The notes: generated by a model from the letters alone, not told the origin. Counted from the first letter of the stretch, positions 41,578 through 50,805 are shown. The stretch is DNA of 64,000 nt from an uncultured Lachnospiraceae bacterium (GCA_910583835.1 CAJTYM010000010.1:1-64000), one strand, 5' to 3'. Program-made: numbers and translations.

Positions 41578-42642
41578 ATGGACTACGTTGAACAGATTAA
41601 TTTAGAAAATAAACGGAAACTGCAAGTTTTATTAAAAGAACTACCCAAATTCTGCAGTGATTTTTTCCGCTATCTTGATACCAGAAACACTTCATCCAGG
41701 ACAAGATTATCTTATGCCTATGATATTCGCCTTTTTTTTGAATTTATTCAGAATAATAATCCTATTTATAAGGAAATGCCCATGCATGACATACCGTTTA
41801 CTGTTCTGGATGAAATGACGCCGGTAGATATTGAGGAGTATCTTGCTTACCTTTCCTACTATGAGAAAAAATCCGGTCAGGCAATAACCAATGGGGAAAA
41901 AGGCAAGTCCCGGAAGCTTTCTGCGATTCGCACCATGTACAATTATTACTTCAAAAAGGAATTTATCAAGACAAACGCTCCATCCATGATTGAGACGCCC
42001 AAAAAACACAAGGACAATATTATTCGTCTGGACAAAGATGAGGTTGCAGAATTGATTACCACTGTTGAAAACGGCAGTTCCCTGACCCCCAGGCAGCTTG
42101 CAGCCCATCAAAAGACAAAATACCGGGATATTGCCATACTCACGCTGCTTTTGGGAACTGGTATCCGTGTATCGGAATGTGTAGGACTGGATGTTGCAGA
42201 CGTAAGTTTCAAAAATAATGGTATGCGTGTTGTGCGCAAAGGAGGTAATGAATCTACTGTATATTTTGGGGAAGAAGTCGCTGATGCCCTTTTGGACTAT
42301 CTGGAATTGGAACGTCCCATGTTGGCAGATAAGGCTCTTCCTGGCCAGGAAAACGCTCTTTTTCTCTCCTTAAAATACAGCCGGCTGACTACACGTGCTG
42401 TGGAAAAGCTTGTTAAGAAATATACCTCTGCGGCAAATATCACGAAGAAAATTACGCCGCACAAGCTGCGCAGCACCTACGGAACAAACCTTTATAAAGA
42501 AACCGGGGATATCTATCTGGTTGCCGATGCCCTCGGGCACAAAAGCGTAGAGACAACCCGCCAGCACTACGCTGCCATTGATGACGAACGCAGGAAACTT
42601 GCGGGGAAATTCTCTGGCAGTATTTTCCGAGAAGATGGATGA
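41578..42642 (+). CDS. Tyrosine recombinase (XerS-like)
   Basis: A 354-residue tyrosine recombinase with a SAM-like N-terminal domain and a C-terminal catalytic domain. All catalytic residues are visible: R197 (GTGIRVSE), K221, H295-xx-R298 (HKLR), H321 (LGHKS) and Y331. Length and N-terminus resemble XerS, the single-recombinase dimer-resolution enzyme of streptococci, more than XerC/D (about 300). An integrase of a lost element is an alternative; no phage or element genes are nearby. The ATG follows AGAGGAATCTACAA. I did not find a dif-like site beside it. Confidence 0.85.
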   Translation: MDYVEQINLENKRKLQVLLKELPKFCSDFFRYLDTRNTSSRTRLSYAYDIRLFFEFIQNNNPIYKEMPMHDIPFTVLDEMTPVDIEEYLAYLSYYEKKSGQAITNGEKGKSRKLSAIRTMYNYYFKKEFIKTNAPSMIETPKKHKDNIIRLDKDEVAELITTVENGSSLTPRQLAAHQKTKYRDIAILTLLLGTGIRVSECVGLDVADVSFKNNGMRVVRKGGNESTVYFGEEVADALLDYLELERPMLADKALPGQENALFLSLKYSRLTTRAVEKLVKKYTSAANITKKITPHKLRSTYGTNLYKETGDIYLVADALGHKSVETTRQHYAAIDDERRKLAGKFSGSIFREDG

Positions 42643-42685
42643 AAAAAGAAAAGCGCCCTCCTTTCGGAAAACACTTTTCTTTCTT
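42642..42685. terminator. Bidirectional terminator between the recombinase and cytidylate-kinase-like genes
   Basis: A stem AAAGAAAAG (42645-42653) with CTTTTCTTT (42674-42682) encloses a 20-nt loop between convergent genes, with A-run and T-rich flanks. Confidence 0.65.
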
Positions 42686-42709
42686 CTGCTTAGCCCTTTT
42701 CTAAGAAAA

Positions 42710-43339
42710 TTATTTCTTTTTATGTTTTAAATCCATATAGTGCAGAATCATATCGCAGCAGCCCTCAAATCCAAGCTGGCTGCTGTCCAGCGTCAGATGG
42801 TAGCTTCTGGAATCGCCCCATTTCTTACTGGAATAATAATTATAATAGCTGGCACGCTTCTTATCGGTCTTGCGAATCATGTCAGCAGCCTTTTCCTTTG
42901 TCACTTTAAACTTCTCCATGATATGGTTGATACGGAAATCCATGTCAGCATGGATAAAAACACTCAGGCAATTATCATGGTTTGCCAGTGCATAATCTGC
43001 ACATCTTCCCACGATAATGCAGGACTCTTTGGCTGCAAGATTCTTGATTGCCTCAAACTGGGCAAGGAACACTTTGTGATTCAGCGGCATATCCAGGAAC
43101 GGAGCAGATGTATAGCCATTGACCGAATAAGTATCCATCACCAACGAATACAGGAAACTGCTCGTAGGCTTTTCATCATGATTCTCAAAAATCTCCTGGC
43201 AGAGACCACTCTCCTTTGCTGCCAGAGATAACAATTCCTTGTCATAACATTTTACGTTTAATTTTTCGGAAAGCATCCGCCCGACATCCATACCGCCGCT
43301 GCCAAATTCTCTGCCAATTGTAATAACGAAATTTCCCAT
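42710..43339 (-). CDS. Cytidylate kinase-like family protein
   Basis: A 209-residue protein of the cytidylate-kinase-like family. The P-loop is GREFGSGG (about 9-16), followed by a YDKELL segment and an IIVGRCADY strand; the lid-like region is KKRASYYNYYS. The family is common in Clostridia and distinct from Cmk; its substrate is unknown. The ATG follows GAAAGGTGGTAATCTT. Confidence 0.85.
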   Translation of the reverse strand: MGNFVITIGREFGSGGMDVGRMLSEKLNVKCYDKELLSLAAKESGLCQEIFENHDEKPTSSFLYSLVMDTYSVNGYTSAPFLDMPLNHKVFLAQFEAIKNLAAKESCIIVGRCADYALANHDNCLSVFIHADMDFRINHIMEKFKVTKEKAADMIRKTDKKRASYYNYYSSKKWGDSRSYHLTLDSSQLGFEGCCDMILHYMDLKHKKK

Positions 43340-43682
43340 AAGATTACCACCTTTCTGTCAGTTCTTATATTTTACTTACAATCACGAAGGAATGATTATT
43401 TTTCCATAATCTGCTATATTGGGAGAGATTCTGCCTATGACCTTTATTCCCGCAAGCAATGCACCTACAGCTACAGGGTCTTAGAAAAATTTGATTTATC
43501 ATGTTTATTAATATTATAATATATTTCGCCAAAAATGTATATACAATTTCTGTTTGAGATTTTCCATTTTATGATAAAAGTGTTACTGTTCACACAGAAC
43601 TTTGCATTTACTGCAAAGTCCGTAAGAAAATGATTCAGGTGTGAGCAATTGTGCTCGGCGCGTCAAAGTGTGCAATCTCAAT
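43340..43682. other. Intergenic region without a gene
   Basis: About 340 bp of AT-rich spacer downstream of rluD (minus) and upstream of the cytidylate-kinase-like gene. It holds one perfect 8-bp hairpin, ACTTTGCA-TTTAC-TGCAAAGT (43599-43619), enclosed by a TCACAC/GTGTGA pairing. No reading frame with a start signal is seen. Confidence 0.5.
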
Positions 43683-44606
43683 TCACGGCAGCTTTCTCAA
43701 CAAGGACTGAAAATACTCCGGCAAGGGAGCTTCTATTTCCAAATACCTTCCGTCCGCTGGATGGATAAACCCAATCACAGCCGCATGCAACGTCTGTCCT
43801 TGCAGCTTCCAGGGAATTTTCCCACTGCCATAGATGGAATCGCCAAGAAGCGGATGACCGAAACTTGCCATATGAACGCGAATTTGGTGTGTGCGCCCTG
43901 TTTCCAATTCAAATTCCATATAAGTATGGTTTTGGAAACGCTGCAATACGCGGTAATGCGTAACTGCCCTCTTGCCATTCGGCACATTGACTGCCATTTT
44001 CTTGCGCTCCCTGGGATGTCTGCCAATCGTACCCTCAATTACCCCATTGTCCGGCCCGACAACGCCCCTGACGATGCCAAGGTAGCGTCTGGTGACCGAA
44101 TGTTCTTTGATTTGCTCTGCTATTTTGACATGCGCCTGGTCATTTTTACAGACAATCAATGCGCCTGTGGTATCCATATCAATACGGTGGACAATCCCCG
44201 GACGAATTTCCCCATTAATCCCGGAAAGGCTGTCTTTGCAATGGTACATGACAGCATTGACCAAGGTACCGGAATAATGCCCTGCTGATGGGTGCACGAC
44301 CATGCTCTTGGGCTTATTCACCACCAGGACATCCTTATCCTCATATAGTATATCCAAGGGAATATTTTCTGGCAGAATAGCAATTTCCTGCGCCCTGGGA
44401 ATTACCACGGAGAGCAGGTCGCCCTCGTCCACACAGTAGTTGGCTTTTCGCACAACATCATTTACCATAATCTGCCCTTCTTTGATTAGCTTTTGGAAAT
44501 ATGACCTGGACAATTCCGGATACAGCAGGGACAAGGTTTTATCCAGCCGCTCTCCTGCTTGTTCTGAGGCTATCTCAAATTGCTGTACTGTACTGCTTTC
44601 CATCAT
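43683..44606 (-). CDS. rluD: RluA family pseudouridine synthase (RluD-like)
   Basis: A 307-residue 23S rRNA pseudouridine synthase with an N-terminal S4 domain (about 15-60) and the catalytic HRIDMDTTGALIVCKND motif; GRTHQIRVHMASFGHPLLGDSIYG closes the fold. This is the YlyB/RluD type. Its ATG overlaps the lspA stop (ATGATG), and lspA-rluD pairing is conserved in Firmicutes. Confidence 0.95.
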   Translation of the reverse strand: MMESSTVQQFEIASEQAGERLDKTLSLLYPELSRSYFQKLIKEGQIMVNDVVRKANYCVDEGDLLSVVIPRAQEIAILPENIPLDILYEDKDVLVVNKPKSMVVHPSAGHYSGTLVNAVMYHCKDSLSGINGEIRPGIVHRIDMDTTGALIVCKNDQAHVKIAEQIKEHSVTRRYLGIVRGVVGPDNGVIEGTIGRHPRERKKMAVNVPNGKRAVTHYRVLQRFQNHTYMEFELETGRTHQIRVHMASFGHPLLGDSIYGSGKIPWKLQGQTLHAAVIGFIHPADGRYLEIEAPLPEYFQSLLRKLP

Positions 44607-45136
44607 GACTTATCTGATCCCTTCTTTCCTGGCTTCTTAAAAGGAATCAGCCTGCTTATCTCCTCGTCTTTATAGTAGAACAGGAAAAGCACTATCAAAA
44701 GCGCCATGCCGCAGCTTACATAGATATCCGCCATATTAAAAATGGGGAAATTTATCAGTTCAAAATAGAAAAAGTCCACCACATAGTCACGAATTAGCCT
44801 GTCTGTTAAGTTCCCAAGCGCCCCGGCAGTCAACAAGATTAAAATAAACCTTGCCCATGCAAACCTTTTCTCCATGGGCGACTTCCAGTAGACGAGAACC
44901 ATCAGCACGAGCAGCACAAGCGTCCCTGCCACAAACAGATATTTCATGCCCTGCATCATGCCAAAGGCAGCGCCGCGGTTCTCCAGGTAATGTAACTGGA
45001 ATACGCCTTTTATCAATATAATGGAATTGCCGCCTTTTAAATAGGCAGAAGCAAGGTATTTCGTAAATTGGTCCAATGCCAACAGAAGGACAACGCTTGC
45101 CATTCCTATAATACAACTGTTCTTTTTCTTATCCAT
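44603..45136 (-). CDS. lspA: Signal peptidase II (lipoprotein)
   Basis: LspA is the membrane aspartyl protease that cuts lipoprotein signal peptides. The 177-residue protein has four membrane helices, NRGAAFGMMQG, and the two catalytic Asp regions GNLTDR and FNMADIYVSCG. The C-terminus is Lys-rich. It would process the lipoprotein DacA-like protein at 50806. Confidence 0.96.
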   Translation of the reverse strand: MDKKKNSCIIGMASVVLLLALDQFTKYLASAYLKGGNSIILIKGVFQLHYLENRGAAFGMMQGMKYLFVAGTLVLLVLMVLVYWKSPMEKRFAWARFILILLTAGALGNLTDRLIRDYVVDFFYFELINFPIFNMADIYVSCGMALLIVLFLFYYKDEEISRLIPFKKPGKKGSDKS

Positions 45137-45189
45137 AAATAAACCTCTTTACTAAAATGATGTTTAAGAATCATAATTCAGCCTTTGTC

Positions 45190-46302
45190 TCATTTTGTTT
45201 CGGCTGGCTGAACTATTATATATGAAATTCCACCAAGAATCTCCTCATCCGTCAGTTCCCTGGTAATGCAAGCCTGCCCCAAAGCATTTAAGATGATAAA
45301 TTTTATCTTTCCTGACTCCATTTTCTTGTCTAGTTTGGTAGCGGCAAGAATTTCCTCTGCTCCATATGGAAATTCCTTCAGTGATACCGGCAGCCCATAA
45401 CTTGTAAGGATATGCAGTAAATCCTGCAGTTCCTGCTCTGTCAATTTTCCCAACCGATAAGAAATGTAAGCTGCGCCTGCCATACCAAGCGATACGCATT
45501 CTCCATGGTACAGGGTAAAATCCGACAATTTTTCGATGGCATGGCCGATGGTATGCCCGAAATTTAAGAGAGCCCTCTCCCCCTGCTCTTTGGGGTCGTG
45601 CTCCACGACTTCACGTTTGATATGGCAGCTTCTGAAAATCATCTCCTCCATAGCTGCCGGCTGCTGTTCCATGATGGCCGTGCTGTTTTCCCGGATAAAC
45701 TGCGTGTACGATGTATCCTTGATAAAGCCATGTTTAATCAATTCCGCCGTACCCGCTGTAAATTGACGTTGCGGAAGAGATTTCAATACAGAAATATTCA
45801 TATACACAAGCCTGGGCATATAGAAAGCCCCCACCATGTTCTTGTACTGCATAAAGTCTACGCCCGTCTTGCCGCCGATGCTGCTGTCTGTCTGTGCCAA
45901 CAGCGTTGTCGGCACCTGGACGAAATCTATTCCCCGCAGATATGTGGCTGCAGCAAACCCAGTGAGGTCTCCGACAACGCCGCCGCCCAATGCGATAAGA
46001 AGGTCTTTGCGGTCAAATTTATGTGCAATCAGATGTTCATAGACATGACCTACGGTATCTGTGTTCTTACTGTCCTCTCCCGCCGCAAACACAAAGGAGG
46101 TACAAACAGCAAACATTGGTGAAAGCAATGATTCCACCTCTTTCAGATAGTAAGCTGCCACATTAGAATCCGTAATGATACACACTTTATTTGTGCCATA
46201 CCCCAGCTTGCCTAATTTATCCGCAAGCAGGGAAAAATCATGCTGTATCTCTATGTCATAATAAGGCTGTCCCTCATAAGAGACTGTGATTGTCTTTCCC
46301 AT
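45190..46302 (-). CDS. aroB: 3-dehydroquinate synthase
   Basis: AroB makes 3-dehydroquinate in the shikimate pathway. The 370-residue protein has the NAD-binding ALGGGVVGDLTGFAAATYLRG, the QTDSSIGGKTGVD metal/substrate loop and NFGHTIGHAIE. Its ribosome binding region (AGGAAAGGAAATC) lies in a tandem copy of the ylmH gene end. No other aro gene is nearby. Confidence 0.96.
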   Translation of the reverse strand: MGKTITVSYEGQPYYDIEIQHDFSLLADKLGKLGYGTNKVCIITDSNVAAYYLKEVESLLSPMFAVCTSFVFAAGEDSKNTDTVGHVYEHLIAHKFDRKDLLIALGGGVVGDLTGFAAATYLRGIDFVQVPTTLLAQTDSSIGGKTGVDFMQYKNMVGAFYMPRLVYMNISVLKSLPQRQFTAGTAELIKHGFIKDTSYTQFIRENSTAIMEQQPAAMEEMIFRSCHIKREVVEHDPKEQGERALLNFGHTIGHAIEKLSDFTLYHGECVSLGMAGAAYISYRLGKLTEQELQDLLHILTSYGLPVSLKEFPYGAEEILAATKLDKKMESGKIKFIILNALGQACITRELTDEEILGGISYIIVQPAETK

Positions 46303-46306
46303 TATA

Positions 46307-46382
46307 GATTTCCTTTCCTATAAATACTTCTGATACATTATTTATAAGTTTTCCTTTTTATAGATACTTCTCATACTTTATT
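46307..46382 (-). repeat. Tandem duplication of the ylmH 3' end
   Basis: 46348-46382 (covering the last ylmH codons and stop) and 46307-46342 are decayed copies of one another, each including GAAGTAT-TATA and an A/G-rich GGAAA tail on the minus strand. The second copy supplies the aroB ribosome binding site. Confidence 0.6.
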
Positions 46383-47110
46383 TTCAGACGTCCCTTGCGC
46401 GTCTCGCCAAAGGATTCCACGAAACGAAACCTTCCCACAGAACGGACAGAAATCAGTTCGCCTGGCTTGCACTCCGCAGTGACCTGCAGAATCTGCCGGT
46501 TATCTAAAAAAACTTTGCCGCTTTTTATCCACATGCTTGCCTGGGAACGTGAGATTTTACAGATACAGGCAAGCACGCTGTCCAAACGGTTGGATGTGAC
46601 AATTCCCTCTGCCAGTTCCTTCCTCGGTTCTACTGACAGAGAATCTGCTTTGACCTGCTCGCTCTTTACCGTAGTATGGCGAATCCTTGTCAGCTCCTGC
46701 ATCACAAATGCCGCAATTTTTTCCTGGCAGAACACGTAAATCTCTTCCTCATTTATCAAAATGTCACCCAATTTGCAGCGTTCAATGCCGAGATTCATCA
46801 AGCTTCCCAGGACATCCCTATGCGTCAGGGATTCTGCAAATTTTTTATTTAATGGCGTGATTTTCAGACAGACAATCGGGTAATCCCAGGCATAACAAAG
46901 AGCATCAGGTATAAATGCTATCATCTGACGCTCACTCAACGCATATCCACCAAAAGCCTCATATCCAGAATACAGATTGGGGATTTCCTGCTTGAAAATA
47001 TTCAATTCATTTAAATTCAGAAATTCGCTGAATACTACAATGTCTTTCTGCCCAGCCTGCCTGGATAAATCAAGGAATCGTTTTGCTAAAATTGTTTCTT
47101 CCTTCGTCAT
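46358..47110 (-). CDS. ylmH: YlmH family S4-domain RNA-binding protein
   Basis: A 250-residue YlmH protein. The C-terminal S4 domain (about 175-235: RLDSVLACICKISRSQASMWIKSGKVFLD) binds RNA; the N-terminal part has FLNLNELNIF and GGYALSERQMIAFIP, typical of the family. YlmH belongs to the ylm division cluster and in Bacillus takes part in ribosome-associated quality control. Here it lies directly after sepF. Confidence 0.93.
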   Translation of the reverse strand: MTKEETILAKRFLDLSRQAGQKDIVVFSEFLNLNELNIFKQEIPNLYSGYEAFGGYALSERQMIAFIPDALCYAWDYPIVCLKITPLNKKFAESLTHRDVLGSLMNLGIERCKLGDILINEEEIYVFCQEKIAAFVMQELTRIRHTTVKSEQVKADSLSVEPRKELAEGIVTSNRLDSVLACICKISRSQASMWIKSGKVFLDNRQILQVTAECKPGELISVRSVGRFRFVESFGETRKGRLKIKYEKYL

Positions 47111-47119
47111 GACAATTCC

Positions 47120-47635
47120 TTATATTTTCGTGCGGATAGGCTGCATATCTAACGAGTCAATAATATTGGCAAAATCACCGGACACGTCAACGCTTGGCGG
47201 AGTAATGATGAATATGTAGTTGGAAATTTTCTGCAGATTGCCATTGATGGCAAAACAGGAACCAGATGTGAAATCAATGATACGCTGTGCAATATCCACA
47301 TCCAATCCTTCTACATTCAGCACTACAGTTCTGTCAAGCAGCAATGTCTCCGTAATCTCCCTGGCATCTTCCACCGTGATAGGCTTAATGACGCATACTT
47401 CCATGCCTGACCCTGACTTTTTGCTGGGGCGCATCGGCGTCACTACCTTGGAGTTCGTCTTGATGGGGCGAATCTTCTTATCGTCTTCATCATACTCATC
47501 CGCATCCCTGTCTTTGGAACGGCTTCGCTTCCGGGGCATCTCTTCTTCATAATCATCTTCGTAATCGTCATCATAAAAGTCGTCATCATCTGAGTTCAGT
47601 CTCATCACATCTAAAAATTTATCTAACATTCCCAT
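47120..47635 (-). CDS. sepF: Cell division protein SepF
   Basis: A 171-residue SepF that tethers FtsZ to the membrane. Residues 1-11 form the membrane-binding helix (MGMLDKFLDVM), residues about 14-60 an acidic low-complexity linker, and the C-terminal domain (about 80-165) the SepF fold with VCVIKPITVEDAREI and RIIDFTSGSCFAINGNLQKI. The ATG at 47635 follows GAGGTGAATGAT; the frame upstream lies in yggS. Confidence 0.95.
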   Translation of the reverse strand: MGMLDKFLDVMRLNSDDDDFYDDDYEDDYEEEMPRKRSRSKDRDADEYDEDDKKIRPIKTNSKVVTPMRPSKKSGSGMEVCVIKPITVEDAREITETLLLDRTVVLNVEGLDVDIAQRIIDFTSGSCFAINGNLQKISNYIFIITPPSVDVSGDFANIIDSLDMQPIRTKI

Positions 47636-47645
47636 ATCATTCACC

Positions 47646-48350
47646 TCACTTTGTTTCTGGCTGTCCATAATTCCTTTCGCCAAAAATTCCTGTTCCGACA
47701 CGTACCATGGTCGCCCCTTCTTCAATTGCCACCATATAATCGCCTGTCATCCCCATGGAGAGAACAGACATATTTACATTATCAATGTTTTTCCTCCCTA
47801 TGTCAACAGCTAATTCACGAATTTGGCGAAAATATTCGCGATTATCTTCCGGATTTGTCACAAAGGGCGCAATCGTCATAAGCCCTTTCACATGAACACG
47901 CGGAAGAATGGACATTTCTTCAATCATCTGCAGCGTCTCCTCGCGGGATATGCCAAACTTGCTCTCCTCGCCGGCAACGTTTACCTCTACAAGAATATCA
48001 ATATCCACCCGTTTCTTTTGGGCCTGGCTGCTGATTTCCTGGGCAAGGCGCAAAGAATCCACGGAATGGATGAGAGATACTTTATCAATGATGTATTTGA
48101 CCTTATTCCTTTGAAGATGCCCAATCATATGCCAATGGACATCCTCGGGAAGCTGTGGGTACTTGTCCATGATTTCCTGTACTTTATTCTCACCAAAATC
48201 CCGGCTTCCGGCTGCGTAAGCTTCCTCCAACATAGGCACCGGTTTCGTCTTGCTGACAGAAATCAGCGTCACCTCTTCTGGATTTCTCCCGGCTTTCTCA
48301 CATGCTCTCTTAATATTGTCACGGACTTGTGTAAGATTTTCCTTTACCAT
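47646..48350 (-). CDS. yggS: YggS family pyridoxal phosphate homeostasis protein
   Basis: A 234-residue PLP-binding protein (YlmE/YggS) that balances vitamin B6 and amino acids. The PLP Lys is in SVSKTKP (K34); FGENKVQE, HMIGHLQRNKVKYI and the phosphate-binding SMGMTGDYMVAIEEGATMVRVGTGIFG complete the fold. The ATG at 48350 follows GAGGAGGAACGAAG. Upstream of sepF as in other Firmicutes. Confidence 0.95.
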   Translation of the reverse strand: MVKENLTQVRDNIKRACEKAGRNPEEVTLISVSKTKPVPMLEEAYAAGSRDFGENKVQEIMDKYPQLPEDVHWHMIGHLQRNKVKYIIDKVSLIHSVDSLRLAQEISSQAQKKRVDIDILVEVNVAGEESKFGISREETLQMIEEMSILPRVHVKGLMTIAPFVTNPEDNREYFRQIRELAVDIGRKNIDNVNMSVLSMGMTGDYMVAIEEGATMVRVGTGIFGERNYGQPETK

Positions 48351-48372
48351 CTTCGTTCCTCCTCGTCCCACA

Positions 48373-49749
48373 CTACTGTATGATTTCATTTTCCTGTATC
48401 TTTGCGGCTTCCAGTGCAATATGGTCGTAAAGTGAAATTCCATACTTCGTTCCGGTTGCTACAATGGAATACTCTTCATTTTGAAATAGTATTTCCACTT
48501 TGCGGAATACTGCATACCCGCGGTTAATGTTGTAAACGCCCTGCAGAGACGCCTGTTTGTCCAATACATATGTCTCGCTCGAATCTGTCTTGAGTATGGT
48601 GTCCCCGGCAGTCAGTTCCTCGGCAGCGATATAATACATATCATCTATTTCTTCCGCCACGGCAACCGCTACGAACCTGGGCACAGGTTCACCGTCTTCA
48701 TTCTCATATTGGCACATAACGCCATTGGAATCATCGGCCCCTCCTTTGGTGAGATACTCCTTCGGTATGATAAAAAAACTCTTTTCCGTCAATGAAGTGT
48801 TGGGAATCTTTAAGCCGCTGGTATCTGACGTCATCAGCTCAATTTCCAGATAGCGGTCTGTTGCAAAACGAAGACCGGCGCTCTGAAACGTCAATGCCAG
48901 ATAATAAGCGCCATTGCGTTTTAAAATCTTTGAACTTCCCCAGGCAGTGGAGTTATCTTTTTTGAATTTGACCCTCACCGATGTCTCATCCGCCAAATCA
49001 GCTGCCAGCTGCTCATCTATGGGAATCAGCAGATTCCAAATCTCGCTGGTAATCAGTTTATATGCCACATCCCCAGCGCTGACCTGTTCGCGCGCCATCA
49101 AATTAGTCTTTACATGAGCCGATTTGTCGAAAATATCCTCCGTGAAATCCTCTAGTGTGACATTTTCCAACCCATCTGTATTATATACCACAATACCTGG
49201 TTCCGATGCACGGCTGGCACGAAGCCCCTGGCTGGCTGCCGCCCCCAGATTGGATAATGCATTCGCGCTGATTGTCTCCATCAGTTTTGCCTGCATATCA
49301 TATTGAAAGGTATAGGCCTGGTAGAAATTTTCATCTGTATAATCCAGCACATATTCTTCCGCTGTTTTTTCCAGTTCACGGTAAGCATCCTTATCGGCAA
49401 ACAGCTTGCCATCGTTCTTCTCCATCATTTCATGATAGAAATTCCCTGTCGCATCCACGGAATACACATAACTATGGACGCCAACCTTCGTGGCATCCTT
49501 ATTATAATAACTGATGTAGCCTGGGGAATCCACACTAAATACCTTCTCCTCCCGCAAAATCACTCCGGTAAAGACATTGTCCTGGGCAATCGTCCCTTGG
49601 GTAACCTCATACACAGCCACCCTCTCCATAGTAAAATACTGAAAAATATTATACAGCATATAGACAAGGATAATCAGGAAGATAATGACCCCTATATTGA
49701 ATTGGGAAGCTTTATGGAATTTAATGATTTTTTTATTTTTATTTGCCAT
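48373..49749 (-). CDS. HlyD-like membrane protein of the ylm division cluster
   Basis: A 458-residue protein with one N-terminal membrane segment (about 18-37) and a large extracytoplasmic part with HlyD/periplasmic-adaptor-like beta segments (TQGTIAQDNVFTGVILREE). It has no partner transporter nearby. Homologs occur in the sepF-yggS neighbourhood of Clostridia, suggesting a role in envelope or division, which is inference. The ATG at 49749 follows AGGATGTTGGTTT. Confidence 0.75.
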   Translation of the reverse strand: MANKNKKIIKFHKASQFNIGVIIFLIILVYMLYNIFQYFTMERVAVYEVTQGTIAQDNVFTGVILREEKVFSVDSPGYISYYNKDATKVGVHSYVYSVDATGNFYHEMMEKNDGKLFADKDAYRELEKTAEEYVLDYTDENFYQAYTFQYDMQAKLMETISANALSNLGAAASQGLRASRASEPGIVVYNTDGLENVTLEDFTEDIFDKSAHVKTNLMAREQVSAGDVAYKLITSEIWNLLIPIDEQLAADLADETSVRVKFKKDNSTAWGSSKILKRNGAYYLALTFQSAGLRFATDRYLEIELMTSDTSGLKIPNTSLTEKSFFIIPKEYLTKGGADDSNGVMCQYENEDGEPVPRFVAVAVAEEIDDMYYIAAEELTAGDTILKTDSSETYVLDKQASLQGVYNINRGYAVFRKVEILFQNEEYSIVATGTKYGISLYDHIALEAAKIQENEIIQ

Positions 49750-49862
49750 AAACCAACATCCTGTTTCTATGATTATTATTATTTTATCATTTGTTCCATG
49801 AATTTCCAACATGATTTTCTGATTACAGGCAATAATAAATCATGAAAAAGGAGGAAATGCAT

Positions 49863-50075
49863 ATGAATACCAAAGGTTTGGATTACACGTTATTAGCACT
49901 TGTAATCATTGGTGCGATTAACTGGGGTTTAATCGGATTATTCCGTTTCGACCTAGTTTCCTTTTTATTCGGTGACATGAGCTGGATTAGCCGGATTGTC
50001 TATGGAATCGTAGGAATTGGCGGACTGTATCTGTGCAGTGTATTTGGACGGATCCGTTCTATGAATGAAGCCTGA
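49863..50075 (+). CDS. DUF378 small membrane protein
   Basis: A 70-residue DUF378 (YuzA-like) protein with two membrane helices: LDYTLLALVIIGAINWGLIG and RIVYGIVGIGGLYLC. The function is unknown. The ATG follows AGGAGGAAATGCAT. Monocistronic, with a strong hairpin downstream. Confidence 0.88.
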   Translation: MNTKGLDYTLLALVIIGAINWGLIGLFRFDLVSFLFGDMSWISRIVYGIVGIGGLYLCSVFGRIRSMNEA

Positions 50076-50093
50076 AAATACAAGCCCTAACAT

Positions 50094-50182
50094 AAAGAGT
50101 TCGCTTGTGGACTTCCATGCCGGGCGCATCCGTGAAATTAAACTTCTTTGGTGCACTGCAATTTTCTACAAGCGAACTCTTT
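50094..50182. terminator. Long stem downstream of the DUF378 gene
   Basis: AAAGAGTTCGCTTGT (50094-50108) pairs perfectly with ACAAGCGAACTCTTT (50168-50182), enclosing a 59-nt loop; T-rich sequence follows. It overlaps a second stem at 50185-50243. Confidence 0.6.
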
Positions 50183-50184
50183 TC

Positions 50185-50243
50185 TTATCTTATAGGAAAA
50201 ATCTTGTCACGCTGAAGTGTGGAAGTATCTTCCTATAAGATAA
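50185..50243. terminator. Second long stem before the P-loop gene
   Basis: TTATCTTATAGGAA (50185-50198) pairs perfectly with TTCCTATAAGATAA (50230-50243), loop 31 nt. The 3' arm ends 2 bp before the stop of the minus-strand gene, so it may end that transcript. Confidence 0.6.
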
Positions 50244-50244
50244 A

Positions 50245-50664
50245 CTATAACGAAACAATGACTTTGCCTTTCGTACATTCCGGTAAATCTTTTTCATTTT
50301 TAGAAATACTAAGTACAAAATTGACATGGAATTTACTACTGATATCTTCTAATTTAATAATTGCACGTTCAATATCTCCGTCTTCTAACTTCGCAATTGT
50401 CAGAAAACTGTCTAAATACATTTCTTCTAAATCATGGTCCTGTGAAATGATTCCACATAAAAATCCTAAAAACTCATCACCGTTTGCAATCAGATATTCC
50501 GAAGCGTTAATCAGACGGACCTTGTTGCTCAGTTCATACATATGTTTTTGGCTCTTATCCAGATACACGATATTGCCGGTAGCCGATTTCACCGATTCAT
50601 TTACCTTATCCAATAGATGTTTTGTCTTTCCTTTTCCCTTTTCGCCAGCTATAATTTGTACCAT
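50245..50664 (-). CDS. Small P-loop ATP-binding protein of unknown function
   Basis: A 139-residue protein with a Walker A motif GEKGKGKT at the very N-terminus; a Walker B strand could be VNFVLSIS or LEEMYLDSFL. It has no membrane segment. Such short P-loop proteins are sometimes labelled PilT-like in Lachnospiraceae; nothing else here supports twitching motility. The ATG follows GGAGGAGATTGAC. A promoter TTGACG-18-TACAAA (50720-50691) is possible. Confidence 0.65.
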   Translation of the reverse strand: MVQIIAGEKGKGKTKHLLDKVNESVKSATGNIVYLDKSQKHMYELSNKVRLINASEYLIANGDEFLGFLCGIISQDHDLEEMYLDSFLTIAKLEDGDIERAIIKLEDISSKFHVNFVLSISKNEKDLPECTKGKVIVSL

Positions 50665-50805
50665 GTCAATCTCCTCCTAGTCTCAACCGCTTTGTACAAA
50701 ATAGATAATTAACGCGTCAAAAGGCAACGGTTTTTTATCTAATCTGTGAACAACAGTTACTTTTTATACGACAATTATAGTATATATTAACTGAGAATTC
50801 AACTG

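Noticed and set aside
41578..42642. Integrative element or prophage around the recombinase
   Set aside because: No phage, conjugation or attachment-site features; neighbours are housekeeping genes.
43599..43619. Terminator of rluD
   Set aside because: The hairpin has no T-tract on the minus strand, so it is only mentioned as a structure in the spacer.
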